Assembly: GCF_025145845.1 (NCBI RefSeq)
Contig: NZ_CP102253.1
Location: forward strand, 1,364,001 to 1,428,000
DNA: 64,000 nt
Direction of reading: 5' to 3'
DNA from: Alistipes shahii WAL 8301
GTDB lineage: Bacteria > Bacteroidota > Bacteroidia > Bacteroidales > Rikenellaceae
Positions 1 to 8,109 of the stretch are shown in pieces. The notes beneath the pieces are model-generated. The model made no database searches. It had not been told where the DNA came from and saw nothing but the letters and a program-made list of their open reading frames with translations. The stretch's first letter is position 1. The number at the start of each line of letters is the position of its first letter. The translations under genes and the position numbers were made by a program.

Positions 1-93
1 GATTTTCTGCCGCAGGATGAATGACGGCAAAGGCCTCGGAATTTTACTGCCCCTTGCCGACAACAGAATCATTACACAAAAAGAACTATAAAT

Positions 94-483
94 ATGGCCA
101 CATTCGAAGAAAAAGCCGAACGGTTGAAGAAAGAGTTGGAGGAAGCTACAAACGACGACCAACGTCGAAATCTGTCCCGCGAATACGAACTTACCTTGCG
201 TCTGCTGCGCATCATCCGCGGAGAGGTCTTTACGCTCGACGACATCAATAAATGCCGCATGGAGATCATGCGACTATATCCCGGATACGATCGTCCCATA
301 ACGGCCGAATCGGGAATCCTGCTGGCTGCGGAGGCAATCCGCAAGTCCTTCGGAAAGAAATACTATCTTCCGCTTTACAAATATCCGATCCTCATTGATT
401 TCGGGACACCGGATGGGCAGATATGCGTGATCCATCCGAGCAACTATATCAGTTATACGTCCAAAAAAGGAGGGGAAGAGTGA
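94..483 (+). CDS. Small hypothetical protein
   Basis: A 129-residue protein that I do not recognise. The first 50 residues are charged and probably helical or coiled-coil (many E, K and R). The second half is mixed and contains PGYDRPIT and a run of aromatic residues (KKYYLPLYKYPILIDFG). It has no signal peptide and no membrane segment. The ATG at 94 follows an AT-rich leader, and no clear ribosome-binding site is visible, as is usual in this phylum. It is followed by two HTH genes on the other strand, a setting typical of integrated elements. Function unknown. Confidence 0.6.
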   Translation: MATFEEKAERLKKELEEATNDDQRRNLSREYELTLRLLRIIRGEVFTLDDINKCRMEIMRLYPGYDRPITAESGILLAAEAIRKSFGKKYYLPLYKYPILIDFGTPDGQICVIHPSNYISYTSKKGGEE

Positions 484-510
484 TTTGATCTTCCCCTTAT
501 ACAGGCTACA

Positions 511-807
511 TCAGCGCTGCGCTTTCATATAATGCTGTTCCAGCAGTTTATAAAGCGAGGACTGTGGATAAAGAATCTTTCCACCAAGAGTAGTATAAGG
601 GATTTGGCGGTTGTCCCGGTAATTCTGCAAGGAGCGTTTCGAGATGCTGAAGATGCTGCAAATCTCCTCACTGGTCAGGTACAGTTCATTTCCGATGGTC
701 GGGCGGTGCGTGTCGATCAGAATATCGACAGCCCGGATGGCTTTGACGATGTCGCGGTACAGTTCCTTGAATGCGGCGCTGTCGCGGGTGATGATCTCTT
801 CGGGCAT
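511..807 (-). CDS. Excisionase/MerR-like helix-turn-helix protein
   Basis: A 98-residue protein with a helical N-terminus and a C-terminal HTH_17-type domain at about residues 43-90 (LTSEEICSIFSISKRSLQNY, then IPYTTLGGKILYP). This is the fold used by excisionases and small regulators of Bacteroides conjugative and mobilizable elements, where it binds DNA to control excision or transfer genes. It lies 1 bp downstream of a paralogous HTH gene on the same strand, so the two are probably cotranscribed. The family assignment is firm; the target is unknown. Confidence 0.8.
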   Translation of the reverse strand: MPEEIITRDSAAFKELYRDIVKAIRAVDILIDTHRPTIGNELYLTSEEICSIFSISKRSLQNYRDNRQIPYTTLGGKILYPQSSLYKLLEQHYMKAQR

Positions 808-808
808 G

Positions 809-1093
809 CTACAGGCTTTTTATCAGATTCTTTTCCAGGAGATGCCGGATGTCGTCGTCCCGGAACAGTACTTTATTCCCTAATGCTGTATAAGGGATAA
901 TGCCGGCGGAGCGGTAGTATTGCAAGGCCCGCTTGGTGATGCTCAAGGCCTTGCAGACCTCCTCGGCCGTAAGCCACCGGACAGTTGTCGGTTGGGCGGA
1001 GAGGGAATGGAGCGCAGACACTCGCTCCAGAAGACGTTGAAGGTGCGCCTGCAACTCTTTATAGGCGCTCGTTTCCATAAGGACGCAATCCAT
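809..1093 (-). CDS. Excisionase/MerR-like helix-turn-helix protein
   Basis: A 94-residue paralogue of the downstream gene, with the same layout: a helical N-terminal half and an HTH_17-like domain at about residues 40-88 (LTAEEVCKALSITKRALQYY, IPYTALGNKVLF). It is likely a DNA-binding accessory or regulatory protein of an integrated element. The first gene of a two-gene operon. No TAnnTTTG box is visible immediately upstream on this strand. The pair of similar but non-identical HTH proteins is common in Bacteroides conjugative elements, although no integrase is present beside them here. Confidence 0.8.
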   Translation of the reverse strand: MDCVLMETSAYKELQAHLQRLLERVSALHSLSAQPTTVRWLTAEEVCKALSITKRALQYYRSAGIIPYTALGNKVLFRDDDIRHLLEKNLIKSL

Positions 1094-1265
1094 AATGCTG
1101 AGGGTTTAGGTGATTTCTGCGTTAAGGATGTGCAAGATAATCCAAGCCTTCAGAAAACGATTCCTATGTCCGCTCCAGACCGTTCCAGTCCGCTCAAAGG
1201 AAAAAATGATCGACGGTGACGCTGATGTCCGCCATAAATCGGCAAATGGAGTAATAAAAATCATA

Positions 1266-1298
1266 TTTGCTTTTTTTATCAGATATTTCGTATATTTG
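1266..1298 (+). promoter_or_regulatory. Orphan Bacteroidetes promoter
   Basis: TTTG at 1266-1269 and TATATTTG at 1291-1298, separated by 21 bp, match the -33/-7 architecture of Bacteroidetes sigma-ABfr promoters. No ordinary gene follows on this strand, only a 23-codon ORF (1318-1389) and then a hairpin. The surrounding stretch 1094-1438 holds no other gene that I can see. Confidence 0.5.
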
Positions 1299-1317
1299 TA
1301 TAGAGTTGTTTGACAGG

Positions 1318-1389
1318 ATGAACCTCGATGTAAGTTTATTCGAGACTTGCGTTTCTAAATCATTACCTCATAAAAAAGCAATGCCGTAA
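1318..1389 (+). other. Short ORF behind the orphan promoter
   Basis: A 23-codon reading frame starting MNLDVSLFETC. It begins 20 bp after the TATATTTG box and ends inside the following hairpin. It may be a leader peptide, a small expressed protein or the remnant of a lost gene. There is no homology that I can name. Reported only because promoter, ORF and hairpin are stacked in order. Confidence 0.25.
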
Positions 1390-1413
1390 CTTATTCAGTT
1401 ACAGCATTGCTTT
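1372..1413 (-). terminator. Terminator of the hexosaminidase operon
   Basis: Nearly perfect stem (1375-1390 with 1398-1413, one mismatch) around the 7-nt loop TTATTCA. On the minus strand it is followed by a run of T, giving a rho-independent terminator 56 bp downstream of the hexosaminidase stop. It could also end the short plus-strand transcript from the promoter at 1291. Confidence 0.8.
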
Positions 1414-1468
1414 GTAAATCCCCGGAAACTTCATGCGCATTACGGGGATGTTTTTACGGACCGGACGG

Positions 1469-3046
1469 CTATTCGTCCTTGCCTTCGAAGAAATAGGTGG
1501 CGTAGTTCAGCCCTGCGGCATCGTAGCACTTGCGCAGGGAGTTCATGCGGTGTTTGAAGTCGTCGAAATCCTTGCGGTCGTAGGACCAGCCCACCTCGGC
1601 GATGGCGGCCAGACGCGGCAGCAGCATGTGCTTCAGGTGCGGGAACGTGGCGATATACTCGGTCCACAGGTTGCCCTGCACGCCGAGGATGTAGGCACGC
1701 TCCCCGGGCGTAAGCTGGTCGTAGGGGTCCAGTTCGTAGACCTTGCGCATCGGGACATAGCCGCCGATGGCCATCGGCTCCTTCGTCGGGGTCTTGGTCT
1801 GGTAGTAGTCCAGGTAGCAATGGACATTGGGCGCCATGATGACGTGGTTGCCGGCCTTGGCCGCCGCAATGCCGCCCTTCGAGCCGCGCCACGACATGAC
1901 GGTCGCCGTGGGCGAAACGCCGCCTTCGAGAATCTCGTCCCAGCCGATGATCTTCCGGCCGTGCTCGCGGAGCCACTTCTCCATGCGGCGCACCGTGTAG
2001 CTCTGAAGCTCGAACTCGTCCTTCAGCCCCTCGGTCCGGATGCGCTCCTGACACAGCGGGCACTGTTTCCAGCTGTCCTTCGGACACTCGTCGCCACCGA
2101 TGTGGATGAACTCCGAGGGAAAGAGTTCGAGCACCTCGGCGAAGACGTTCTGCAGGAACTCGAACGTCGTCTCCTTGCCCGGGCAGAAGACCTCTTTGCT
2201 GATGCCCCAGCGCCGGCGCACCTCGTAGCCCTCGCCCTTGCAGCCCAGCCACGGATAGGAGGTGAGCGCCGCGACGGCATGCCCCGGAAGTTCGATTTCG
2301 GGAATCACCGTGATATAGCGGTCGGCGGCGTATTTCACGATCTCGCGGATCTGCTTCTGCGTGTAATAGCCGCCGTGAGGCGTCTTGTCATACTCGCTCG
2401 AGGTGTGATGGTGGCCGATGAGCGTCTCCCCGCGCACCGATCCCACGCGCGTCAGCTCGGGGTATTTTTTGATCTCGATACGCCAGCCCTGATCGTCGGT
2501 CAGGTGCCAGTGGAACTTGTTGAGCTTGTGCATGGCGAGGATGTCGATATACTCCTTGACCTCGTCCACCGTCCAGAAATGACGGCAGGGATCGAGCATG
2601 CCCCCGCGGTGGGCGAAATAGGGTTTGTCGCTGACCGTCACGGCGGGCACGACGCCTTCGCCGTCGATGACCAGCTGGCGCAGGCTTTGCAGGCCGTGGA
2701 AGACGCCCTGCGGCGTTCCGCCGCGCACCTCGACGCCCGAAGGAGTCACGGCGAGCGTATAGGCCTCGGCCTCCAGCGAGCCGTCCACCGCCAGACGGAC
2801 GTCGCCCTCGGCGGCGGTTTTCATCACCCCTCCGACGACAGGCGCGACCTCCCCGGCGAAAATCCGGGCCGAGCGGCGCAGTTCGGCATTCTTGTCGACG
2901 CCGATCACGGTCGACGCGGTTACGGTGAACGTCCCCGCGCCGGGTGTCACCGAGAGGGGTTTGGGAACGATGTTGACCTCGGGTCCCGCCCCGAAGGCCG
3001 CGCACGACAGACCGACGGCGCACAGCGAAAAAAAGAGTCTCTTCAT
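1469..3046 (-). CDS. Secreted beta-N-acetylhexosaminidase (GH20)
   Basis: A 525-residue glycoside hydrolase family 20 enzyme that releases terminal N-acetylglucosamine or N-acetylgalactosamine from glycans such as mucin or N-glycans, probably in the periplasm or at the surface. The signal peptide ends near AAFGAGP (residue ~21). A GH20b beta/alpha domain (about 25-140) precedes the TIM barrel, which shows FHWHLTDDQGWR, PEIELPGH and the catalytic pair in FIHIGGDE (Asp/Glu at about 317/318), the general acid and the residue that orients the substrate acetamido group. The length is normal for the family. The gene follows the phosphoesterase by 11 bp, so the two form an operon ending at the hairpin at 1372-1413. 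Confidence 0.95.
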   Translation of the reverse strand: MKRLFFSLCAVGLSCAAFGAGPEVNIVPKPLSVTPGAGTFTVTASTVIGVDKNAELRRSARIFAGEVAPVVGGVMKTAAEGDVRLAVDGSLEAEAYTLAVTPSGVEVRGGTPQGVFHGLQSLRQLVIDGEGVVPAVTVSDKPYFAHRGGMLDPCRHFWTVDEVKEYIDILAMHKLNKFHWHLTDDQGWRIEIKKYPELTRVGSVRGETLIGHHHTSSEYDKTPHGGYYTQKQIREIVKYAADRYITVIPEIELPGHAVAALTSYPWLGCKGEGYEVRRRWGISKEVFCPGKETTFEFLQNVFAEVLELFPSEFIHIGGDECPKDSWKQCPLCQERIRTEGLKDEFELQSYTVRRMEKWLREHGRKIIGWDEILEGGVSPTATVMSWRGSKGGIAAAKAGNHVIMAPNVHCYLDYYQTKTPTKEPMAIGGYVPMRKVYELDPYDQLTPGERAYILGVQGNLWTEYIATFPHLKHMLLPRLAAIAEVGWSYDRKDFDDFKHRMNSLRKCYDAAGLNYATYFFEGKDE

Positions 3047-3057
3047 ATTGATTCAGG

Positions 3058-4239
3058 TTATGGTTGAAATTGTGGTTTCAGCGGAAATTCGTGCGTATGG
3101 ACCGTCTTGTCGCGGGGACCGGCGATCCGTACGCGGATCAGGCTGTCGGCGACATCGCAGCGCACGCAGCTTCGGTTGTCGTTGACCACGATCGGGAACT
3201 TCGCGTCCCGTTCCCCGGCGGGATGGAACGAATAACGGTGGTCGTGGCCGCAGAGCATCAGGTCGATCCCGGCCTCGTTGAGCACCGGCACGAAGAGTTC
3301 GTTCAGGTGAACGCTCCCGTGCCAGGCCCCGGCCGCAGGCGGGATATGGAGCAGGACGATGCGCGCCGAAGCCGTGAGGAACTCCTCCGAGCGCACGGCC
3401 TTTTTCAGCCACGCGCACTCCTCGGCGCGGTAGGCGTCGTAATCGGCCAGCCCGTTGTACTCCGCATGGTCGTCGGGCTTGTCCTCGCCGCAGTCGAGCA
3501 GCAGGATACAGACGTCGCCGTAGCGATAAATGCCGTAGAACCGCCCGTCCCGCCCGGGAAAATAATCCCCGAGGCTGTCGGCGAAGACGCCGCGCGTCTC
3601 GTGGTTGCCGCGGGTGAAGAGAATCGGCGTCCCGGCAGCGAAAAGCGCGGCCGAAGCGTCGAGGTAGTCCTTGAAAAGCTGCTCCCCGCTCTCGACGCTG
3701 CTCGACATGTCGCCGTTGAAAGCCACGAATCCCAGTTCGGAAAAGTCCACGCGTTTGCAGAGCCGGGTCAGGACGTCGGCCTTGCCGTGGATGTCGTTCA
3801 GCACGAGGAACGAGCATCCGGAACCCGCAGCCGGAAAGGTGCGGAACCCGTAGGCCCGGCGCCGCGACGCATCGGCGCCGACAGTCTTTCCATAGGTGAC
3901 GTTGTTGACGTCGGGCCACGACTGAACCTCCTGCGAAAAGATCCGGTAACGGTAGTCGGTCCCGGGTTGCAGCCCCCGGACACGAACGGCGTGCAGCGTC
4001 CTGCCGGCCAGCTTGCGGCCGGCGACGGTCTGGTAATGGCGCGGCGGCGGTGCGGGCGCAAGGCTGTCGGCGGGCGACGCCTCGACCCACGAAAGCGCGG
4101 GCCTGTTGGTGGTCCAGACCACCGTCACTCCGTCCTGCGACATGTCGCACAGGTAAGGCCCGTGCGTAATTCGGAATTCCTGTGCGGCGGCCGTCAGTGC
4201 GAAGGCCAGTCCCGCAAACACGAAAAGCAGTTTCTTCAT
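3058..4239 (-). CDS. Secreted calcineurin-like metallophosphoesterase
   Basis: A 393-residue protein starting MKKLLFVFAGLAFAL with a signal peptide cut after AAAQ. An N-terminal fibronectin-like domain (about 20-130), as in purple acid phosphatases, precedes the metallophosphatase core: LNDIHGK (~148), TRGNHETRG (~210) and CGHDHRYS (~332), which carry the two-metal ligands. It would hydrolyse phosphate esters in the periplasm; the substrate is unknown. I chose the ATG at 4239 over an upstream start at 4317 because the signal peptide begins there. First gene of an operon with the GH20 enzyme. Confidence 0.9.
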   Translation of the reverse strand: MKKLLFVFAGLAFALTAAAQEFRITHGPYLCDMSQDGVTVVWTTNRPALSWVEASPADSLAPAPPPRHYQTVAGRKLAGRTLHAVRVRGLQPGTDYRYRIFSQEVQSWPDVNNVTYGKTVGADASRRRAYGFRTFPAAGSGCSFLVLNDIHGKADVLTRLCKRVDFSELGFVAFNGDMSSSVESGEQLFKDYLDASAALFAAGTPILFTRGNHETRGVFADSLGDYFPGRDGRFYGIYRYGDVCILLLDCGEDKPDDHAEYNGLADYDAYRAEECAWLKKAVRSEEFLTASARIVLLHIPPAAGAWHGSVHLNELFVPVLNEAGIDLMLCGHDHRYSFHPAGERDAKFPIVVNDNRSCVRCDVADSLIRVRIAGPRDKTVHTHEFPLKPQFQP

Positions 4240-4353
4240 CCCATTTCCGGTTGATCGCCTCGTCGGCAAAGGCTTCGGTCCCCACGCAGGCGGGAGGCCG
4301 GATTTTACGCTACGCAAGATAGCGATTATTCGCGAAACCGCCGCATTAATGAC

Positions 4354-4392
4354 GAAAAAAGGAGGCGAATCGTTTTCCGTTCGCCTCCTTTT
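4354..4392. terminator. Bidirectional-looking terminator
   Basis: Perfect stem AAAAGGAGGCGAA/TTCGCCTCCTTTT around a 10-nt loop. T-runs follow on both strands, more strongly on the minus strand, where it ends the lipoprotein gene at 4409. It insulates the phosphoesterase operon from that gene. Confidence 0.75.
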
Positions 4393-4408
4393 CGTTATTT
4401 TTCCGCGT

Positions 4409-5865
4409 CTATTTTATCCGTTTGAGAAGTCTCGCCTTGCAGTCGGAGTCCTTGAGCATGGCCACGAAATAGCGGGCGTCGGCCCGGTTCGCCGCCGAAG
4501 GGTCGGCCTCGTAAACCGCCACGAAATGTTCGGCGTGCACGACCAGGGCATGCCGGCAATCGAAATTGACCATCAACGCCTCCGCCCCGTCATCCGCCGT
4601 CCGGCCCCGGCCCCACGAAAGCCCCGTGACCGTCTCACCGCCGCCGACCGCCGTGCAGGCTCCGGGATCGACGCCCAGAAGATTGATCGTCAGCGAAGGA
4701 TAATAGAAATAGAGTCCGCCGGGCATCTCGACCGTCAGCGTGAGCGTGTTTTCCGTCGCCCGCGCGTTTACGACGGCATGGTGTCGCAGATAGTTGTATT
4801 CGAAATACTCCTCGGCCGCAGGCATCCACAGGCAATCTTCGCCATCCCGGCCGTAGGTGTTGTTGAGCCACAGCAGCATCTCGGACCAGGAACGGTCGGT
4901 GCCGTGCACGCCGATATTCACCGCTTCGCGCTCCTCCACGGGTCGGGCCATCTGCGCCTCGATCACCGCCGGAATCGCCGCTGGCAGCCACAGCCCCCGT
5001 TCGATGCGCGTTCGCAGCAGATCGCCGTTCACGGCAAAAGGCCGGAGCTTCTCACCGCCCGACTGCAGGAAAATCGTCTGGATCGGATCGTAGCCCTCCG
5101 CCGCCGCGACATAAGCCTTGTTGCCGTTGGGTTCGATCAGCATCTTGCAGCCGCGTCCCGCGAGGCGGTCGAGGATGATCCGCTGCGAGGAGACGAAGTG
5201 CGCACGGATCGAGTCGGGCACATCGACCGACAGCGTGTTCACATCGTGGAAGGCGATTCCGACCCCGTAGTTGAGCATCTCGATCACATCGTCCCACATC
5301 AACCCCGCCCGCATGAAAAAGCGGTAATAATTCTCCGTAAAGCCCGGCCGCACCACAGCCTTGTCATCCATATAGCCCCACTCGGGGGAAATGGCGGTGG
5401 TAAAGGAGAAGCGCACTTCGCGTCCCGTCCCGTCGGTCGAGCCCAGCGCCTTGCCGAAAGAGTAGGTATCGGGCGGCATATCCCCGCCGCGCAGATGCGG
5501 CGCATTGTAGAAATAAGTATCCGAAAGGGGACGTCCGTTGATCGCGGCCCACGTGGTCGAGAAAGCCGCCTGCTTGCAGTCGTCCTGCGTCAGGAGCAGC
5601 AGCAGCGACTTGTTGTATTTCAGGGGAGGAATTTCGATATGCGCCGCCGAAAGATCGGTCCCCGGCCCGAACGACAGCGCGATCTCGGCCGTTATCTGCC
5701 CGGGTTCATCGCCGAAGGGATAGAGGTATTCCGTCGGGGGGGGGAATCGGGATTGTCCGGCTCCTCGGGATTCTGCGTCCCCGGTTTCGGCATCTTGACG
5801 CATCCCGCCAGCAGCAGGATCGCCGAAGCGGCGAACAGCGCATATCTTATCGGGCTTGTTTTCAT
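4409..5865 (-). pseudogene. Lipoprotein gene split by a G9 tract (out of frame)
   Basis: The true N-terminus begins at the ATG at 5865 (MKTSPIRYALFA, lipobox LLLAGC near residue 22), directly after a TATCTTTG box. About 41 codons later a run of nine C on the coding strand (5736-5744) puts the frame into a stop after 57 residues. The remaining ~440 residues (SPPPTEYLYPFGDEPG onward to LLKRIK) are intact in the next frame. A tract of 10 or 7 would restore a ~485-residue lipoprotein. The body has no family I can name with confidence; stretches such as WMPAAEEYFEYNYLR and EPNGNKAYVAA hint at a carbohydrate-active or deacetylase-like fold, which is a guess. Phase variation, real loss and sequencing error are all possible. 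Confidence 0.75.
5736..5744. repeat. G9 homopolymer within a lipoprotein gene
   Basis: Nine consecutive G on the plus strand. The tract lies just after the signal peptide of the lipoprotein and leaves the frame broken at this length. Confidence 0.9.
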
Positions 5866-5869
5866 GGAA

Positions 5870-5877
5870 CAAAGATA
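5870..5877 (-). promoter_or_regulatory. -7 box of the split lipoprotein gene
   Basis: TATCTTTG on the minus strand, 4 nt before the ATG at 5865. The box fixes the start at 5865 and makes the ATG at 5902, in the other frame, impossible for this transcript. Confidence 0.75.
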
Positions 5878-5981
5878 GGAAAAAATAGAACGGGTGCAAC
5901 ACGGGATTGCAAATGGTTCCGCAGAACTTTCCGGCCGGAAAAAGCGTCGTTACGACCCCGAAACAGAGCGAATCGGAAATA

Positions 5982-6566
5982 TCAGCGTCTCTTCGGCGCC
6001 TTTTTCTTTTTGCGCACCGACCAGCCGAAATGACCCAACGCCTCGCCCAGCGCGAAATACTCGCCGTGGGAGTAGACGATCGGATCGGCCCGTTCGAGGC
6101 AGAACCGCCCCGTCGCCGGATCTATGTAGGCCTCGTCGGCCTGAACGCCGACCACCTCGGCCAGGAACATGTCGTGCGTCCCGAGCGGCAGCACCTGCCG
6201 GACACGGCATTCGATGTTGACGGGTGATTCGGCAATCAGGGGTGCGGCGACCTTTTCCGACGGCACGGCCGTCAGGCCCATCTCGCGGAATTTGTCGAAG
6301 TCCCGGCCCGAGCGCACCCCGCACCAGTCCGCGGCGCGCGCCAGACGGCGCGTCGTGAGGTTGATGACGAACTCGCCCGTACGGCTGATAATCGCGTGGG
6401 AATGGCGTTCGGGACGCACCGAGATAAAGCACATCGGCGGGTCGGAGCAGACCGTTCCGGTCCACGCCACGGTCAGCATGTTATACTCCTCGGGCGCCGC
6501 GCCGCAGCTCACCAGCACCGCCGGCAGCGGATAAAGCACCGTCCCCGGTTTCCAGCTCTGTTTCAT
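5982..6566 (-). CDS. Flavin reductase-like (FMN-binding split barrel) protein
   Basis: A 194-residue cytosolic protein of the flavin-reductase/FMN-binding split-barrel family. It shows TVAWTGTVCSDPPMCFISVRPERHSH, where the family contacts FMN, and GEFVINLTT followed by a central region with LGTHDMFLAEVV. Members reduce flavin with NAD(P)H or act as flavoproteins of unknown substrate. The ATG at 6566 was chosen over a TTG at 6587 because a TACCTTTG box on this strand ends at 6585. Basic C-terminal tail (KKKKAPKRR). Divergent from xerC. Confidence 0.85.
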   Translation of the reverse strand: MKQSWKPGTVLYPLPAVLVSCGAAPEEYNMLTVAWTGTVCSDPPMCFISVRPERHSHAIISRTGEFVINLTTRRLARAADWCGVRSGRDFDKFREMGLTAVPSEKVAAPLIAESPVNIECRVRQVLPLGTHDMFLAEVVGVQADEAYIDPATGRFCLERADPIVYSHGEYFALGEALGHFGWSVRKKKKAPKRR

Positions 6567-6584
6567 ATCGCTTTCATTTTGGGA

Positions 6585-6612
6585 CAAAGGTAAAGGTTTT
6601 TCCCTATCTTTG
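6585..6612. promoter_or_regulatory. Divergent -7 boxes between flavin reductase and xerC
   Basis: TACCTTTG on the minus strand (6585-6592) serves the flavin reductase. TATCTTTG on the plus strand (6605-6612) points at xerC. Both match the Bacteroidetes TAnnTTTG box. Confidence 0.65.
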
Positions 6613-6695
6613 GAGCCGTGACGACACTTTTCAGTGCGCGCTCGTCCTTGCTGCGCCGAATACGATCCGGTTTTGCACCGTATCCGGCTTTTATG

Positions 6696-6703
6696 TACCT
6701 TTG
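6696..6703 (+). promoter_or_regulatory. -7 box immediately before xerC
   Basis: TACCTTTG 7 nt upstream of the ATG at 6711, suggesting an almost leaderless transcript and supporting that start. Confidence 0.6.
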
Positions 6704-6710
6704 CTCACGT

Positions 6711-7613
6711 ATGATCGCCGATTTCGTCCGATACCTCGAAGCCGAACGCCGCTACTCGCCGCTCACGGTCCGCAACTACCGCCACGACGTGGAGCAGTTC
6801 CTCGCGTGGCTGGGGGTCGACGACGCACGGTTCGAACCGCAGCGGATCACCACGGACGACATCCGCGAATGGATTCTCTACCGCACCGAAACGGGCCGCG
6901 TGAGCGCCGCCTCGATGAACCGCGAGATTTCGTCGCTGCGTGCGCTGTTCCGCTGGCTGCTCCGCACGGGAGCCGTCGGCCGCGACGTCGTGCATCCGAT
7001 CCCCTCGCTGCGGACTTCGCAGCGGCTGCCGGCCTTCGTCCCCGAAAGCCGCATGAACGGCATCGTCAGCGAATGCGAATGCGACAGCGAGGACTTCGTC
7101 CGCGAGCGCAATTCGCTGATCATACTTCTCCTCTACACCTGCGGCCTGCGCCTGGCGGAACTGGTCGGCATCGACCGCGACGATTTCTCCGCGGACTTCT
7201 CGTCGCTGCGCATCCGGGGCAAGGGAGACAAGGAGCGGATAGTCCCGATGCTCGAATTCGTGCGCGAAAAGATTTTACATTACATCGGGTTAATTGAGAG
7301 GCAAAATATTTGCATTTCATCGGAAAAAGCACTATTTTTAACACACAAAGGAAAACGCATATCCCGGACGGCGGTGTACCGAACGGTGCAGGAAGAACTG
7401 GACAGGGCGGGCGTACAGGGCAAGAAAAGCCCCCATGTGCTGCGGCACACATTCGCCACCCACCTTCTGAACAGCGGCGCCGATATGCGTGAAATACAGG
7501 AACTCCTCGGGCACGCCTCGTTGCAGGCCACACAGGTCTACACGCACAACAGCATCGCCAGGCTCCGGGAGATTTACGCGAAGGCCCATCCCCGCGAAAA
7601 GGGAGGCAAATGA
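6711..7613 (+). CDS. xerC: XerC/XerD-type tyrosine recombinase
   Basis: A 300-residue recombinase of the size of chromosome-dimer resolvases. The SAM-like core-binding domain spans about 1-85 (FVRYLEAERRYSPLTVRNYRHDVEQFL). The catalytic domain has TCGLRLAELVGI with the first Arg, HVLRHTFATHLL (~245), LGHASLQATQVYTH and the nucleophile Tyr near 277. Its role would be resolving dimers at dif during division. It is followed 24 bp later by the hibernation-factor gene, a pairing common in Bacteroidales, which supports a housekeeping rather than mobile role. XerC and XerD cannot be separated by eye. Start at 6711 chosen from the family length and the adjacent -7 box. Confidence 0.9.
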   Translation: MIADFVRYLEAERRYSPLTVRNYRHDVEQFLAWLGVDDARFEPQRITTDDIREWILYRTETGRVSAASMNREISSLRALFRWLLRTGAVGRDVVHPIPSLRTSQRLPAFVPESRMNGIVSECECDSEDFVRERNSLIILLLYTCGLRLAELVGIDRDDFSADFSSLRIRGKGDKERIVPMLEFVREKILHYIGLIERQNICISSEKALFLTHKGKRISRTAVYRTVQEELDRAGVQGKKSPHVLRHTFATHLLNSGADMREIQELLGHASLQATQVYTHNSIARLREIYAKAHPREKGGK

Positions 7614-7637
7614 TTAACTTTTATAAACTGTAAGGCT

Positions 7638-7934
7638 ATGAACGTACAGATTCAATCCGTGAAATTCGACGCCGACAAACGGCTCGTCGAATTCGTGAAT
7701 GCCAAAATGGCGAAGTTGGACCGCTTTGCGGAGCGCTCGACCGGAGCCGAGGTCATTCTCAAACTCGATAAGGACCACGAAAAAGGAAATAAATTCGCAA
7801 CCATCACGCTGCACATGCCCGGCGAAGACCTGGTGGCCTGCCACCAGTCGAAAGCCTTCGAGGAGTCGGTCGACGAAGCCATCGACGCCCTAAAACGCCA
7901 GCTGGACAAATTCAAGGCGAAATTCGAGAAATAA
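7638..7934 (+). CDS. hpf: Ribosome hibernation-promoting factor (short HPF/RaiA)
   Basis: A 98-residue protein of the HPF/YfiA family (MNVQIQSVKFDADKRLVEFVNAKM; later HMPGEDLVACHQSKAFEESVDEAIDALKRQL). It binds the 30S subunit in stationary phase and helps form inactive ribosomes. The length is that of the short form without the dimerising C-terminal domain. It is cotranscribed with xerC and ends at a strong terminator. Confidence 0.93.
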   Translation: MNVQIQSVKFDADKRLVEFVNAKMAKLDRFAERSTGAEVILKLDKDHEKGNKFATITLHMPGEDLVACHQSKAFEESVDEAIDALKRQLDKFKAKFEK

Positions 7935-7972
7935 AACCCCACCAACCTTTAATACCTTAACTAACCAACGCC

Positions 7973-8012
7973 GCGACGGCCGCCTTTCGATAAGGCGGCC
8001 GTCGCATTTTTT
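7973..8012 (+). terminator. Terminator of xerC-hpf
   Basis: Perfect 12-bp GC-rich stem (7973-7984 with 7994-8005), loop TTTCGATAA, followed by ATTTTTT. Classic rho-independent terminator. Confidence 0.92.
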
Positions 8013-8109
8013 CGGGAGCAGGACAAAGAAAGGAAGAACCCGGTCCGAATACCCTACCTACTCACCGTCCCGCTCCCTGCGGGCTTCGGTCCGGGCACAT
8101 GGTTTCCAA

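Noticed and set aside
1..24. Possible C-terminal end of an upstream gene (DFLPQDE, stop at 22-24)
   Set aside because: Seven codons are too few to tell a real gene end from chance.
1433..3067. 544-codon plus-strand ORF opposite the hexosaminidase
   Set aside because: Antisense shadow in GC-rich DNA; no domain, and the minus strand encodes a complete GH20 enzyme.
3064..4254. 396-codon plus-strand ORF opposite the phosphoesterase
   Set aside because: Antisense shadow of a gene with clear catalytic motifs.
4409..5902. Uninterrupted 497-residue protein from an ATG at 5902
   Set aside because: Its N-terminus (MLHPFYFFLSLFHENK) reads through the -7 box and lacks a lipobox; the real start is at 5865 in the other frame.
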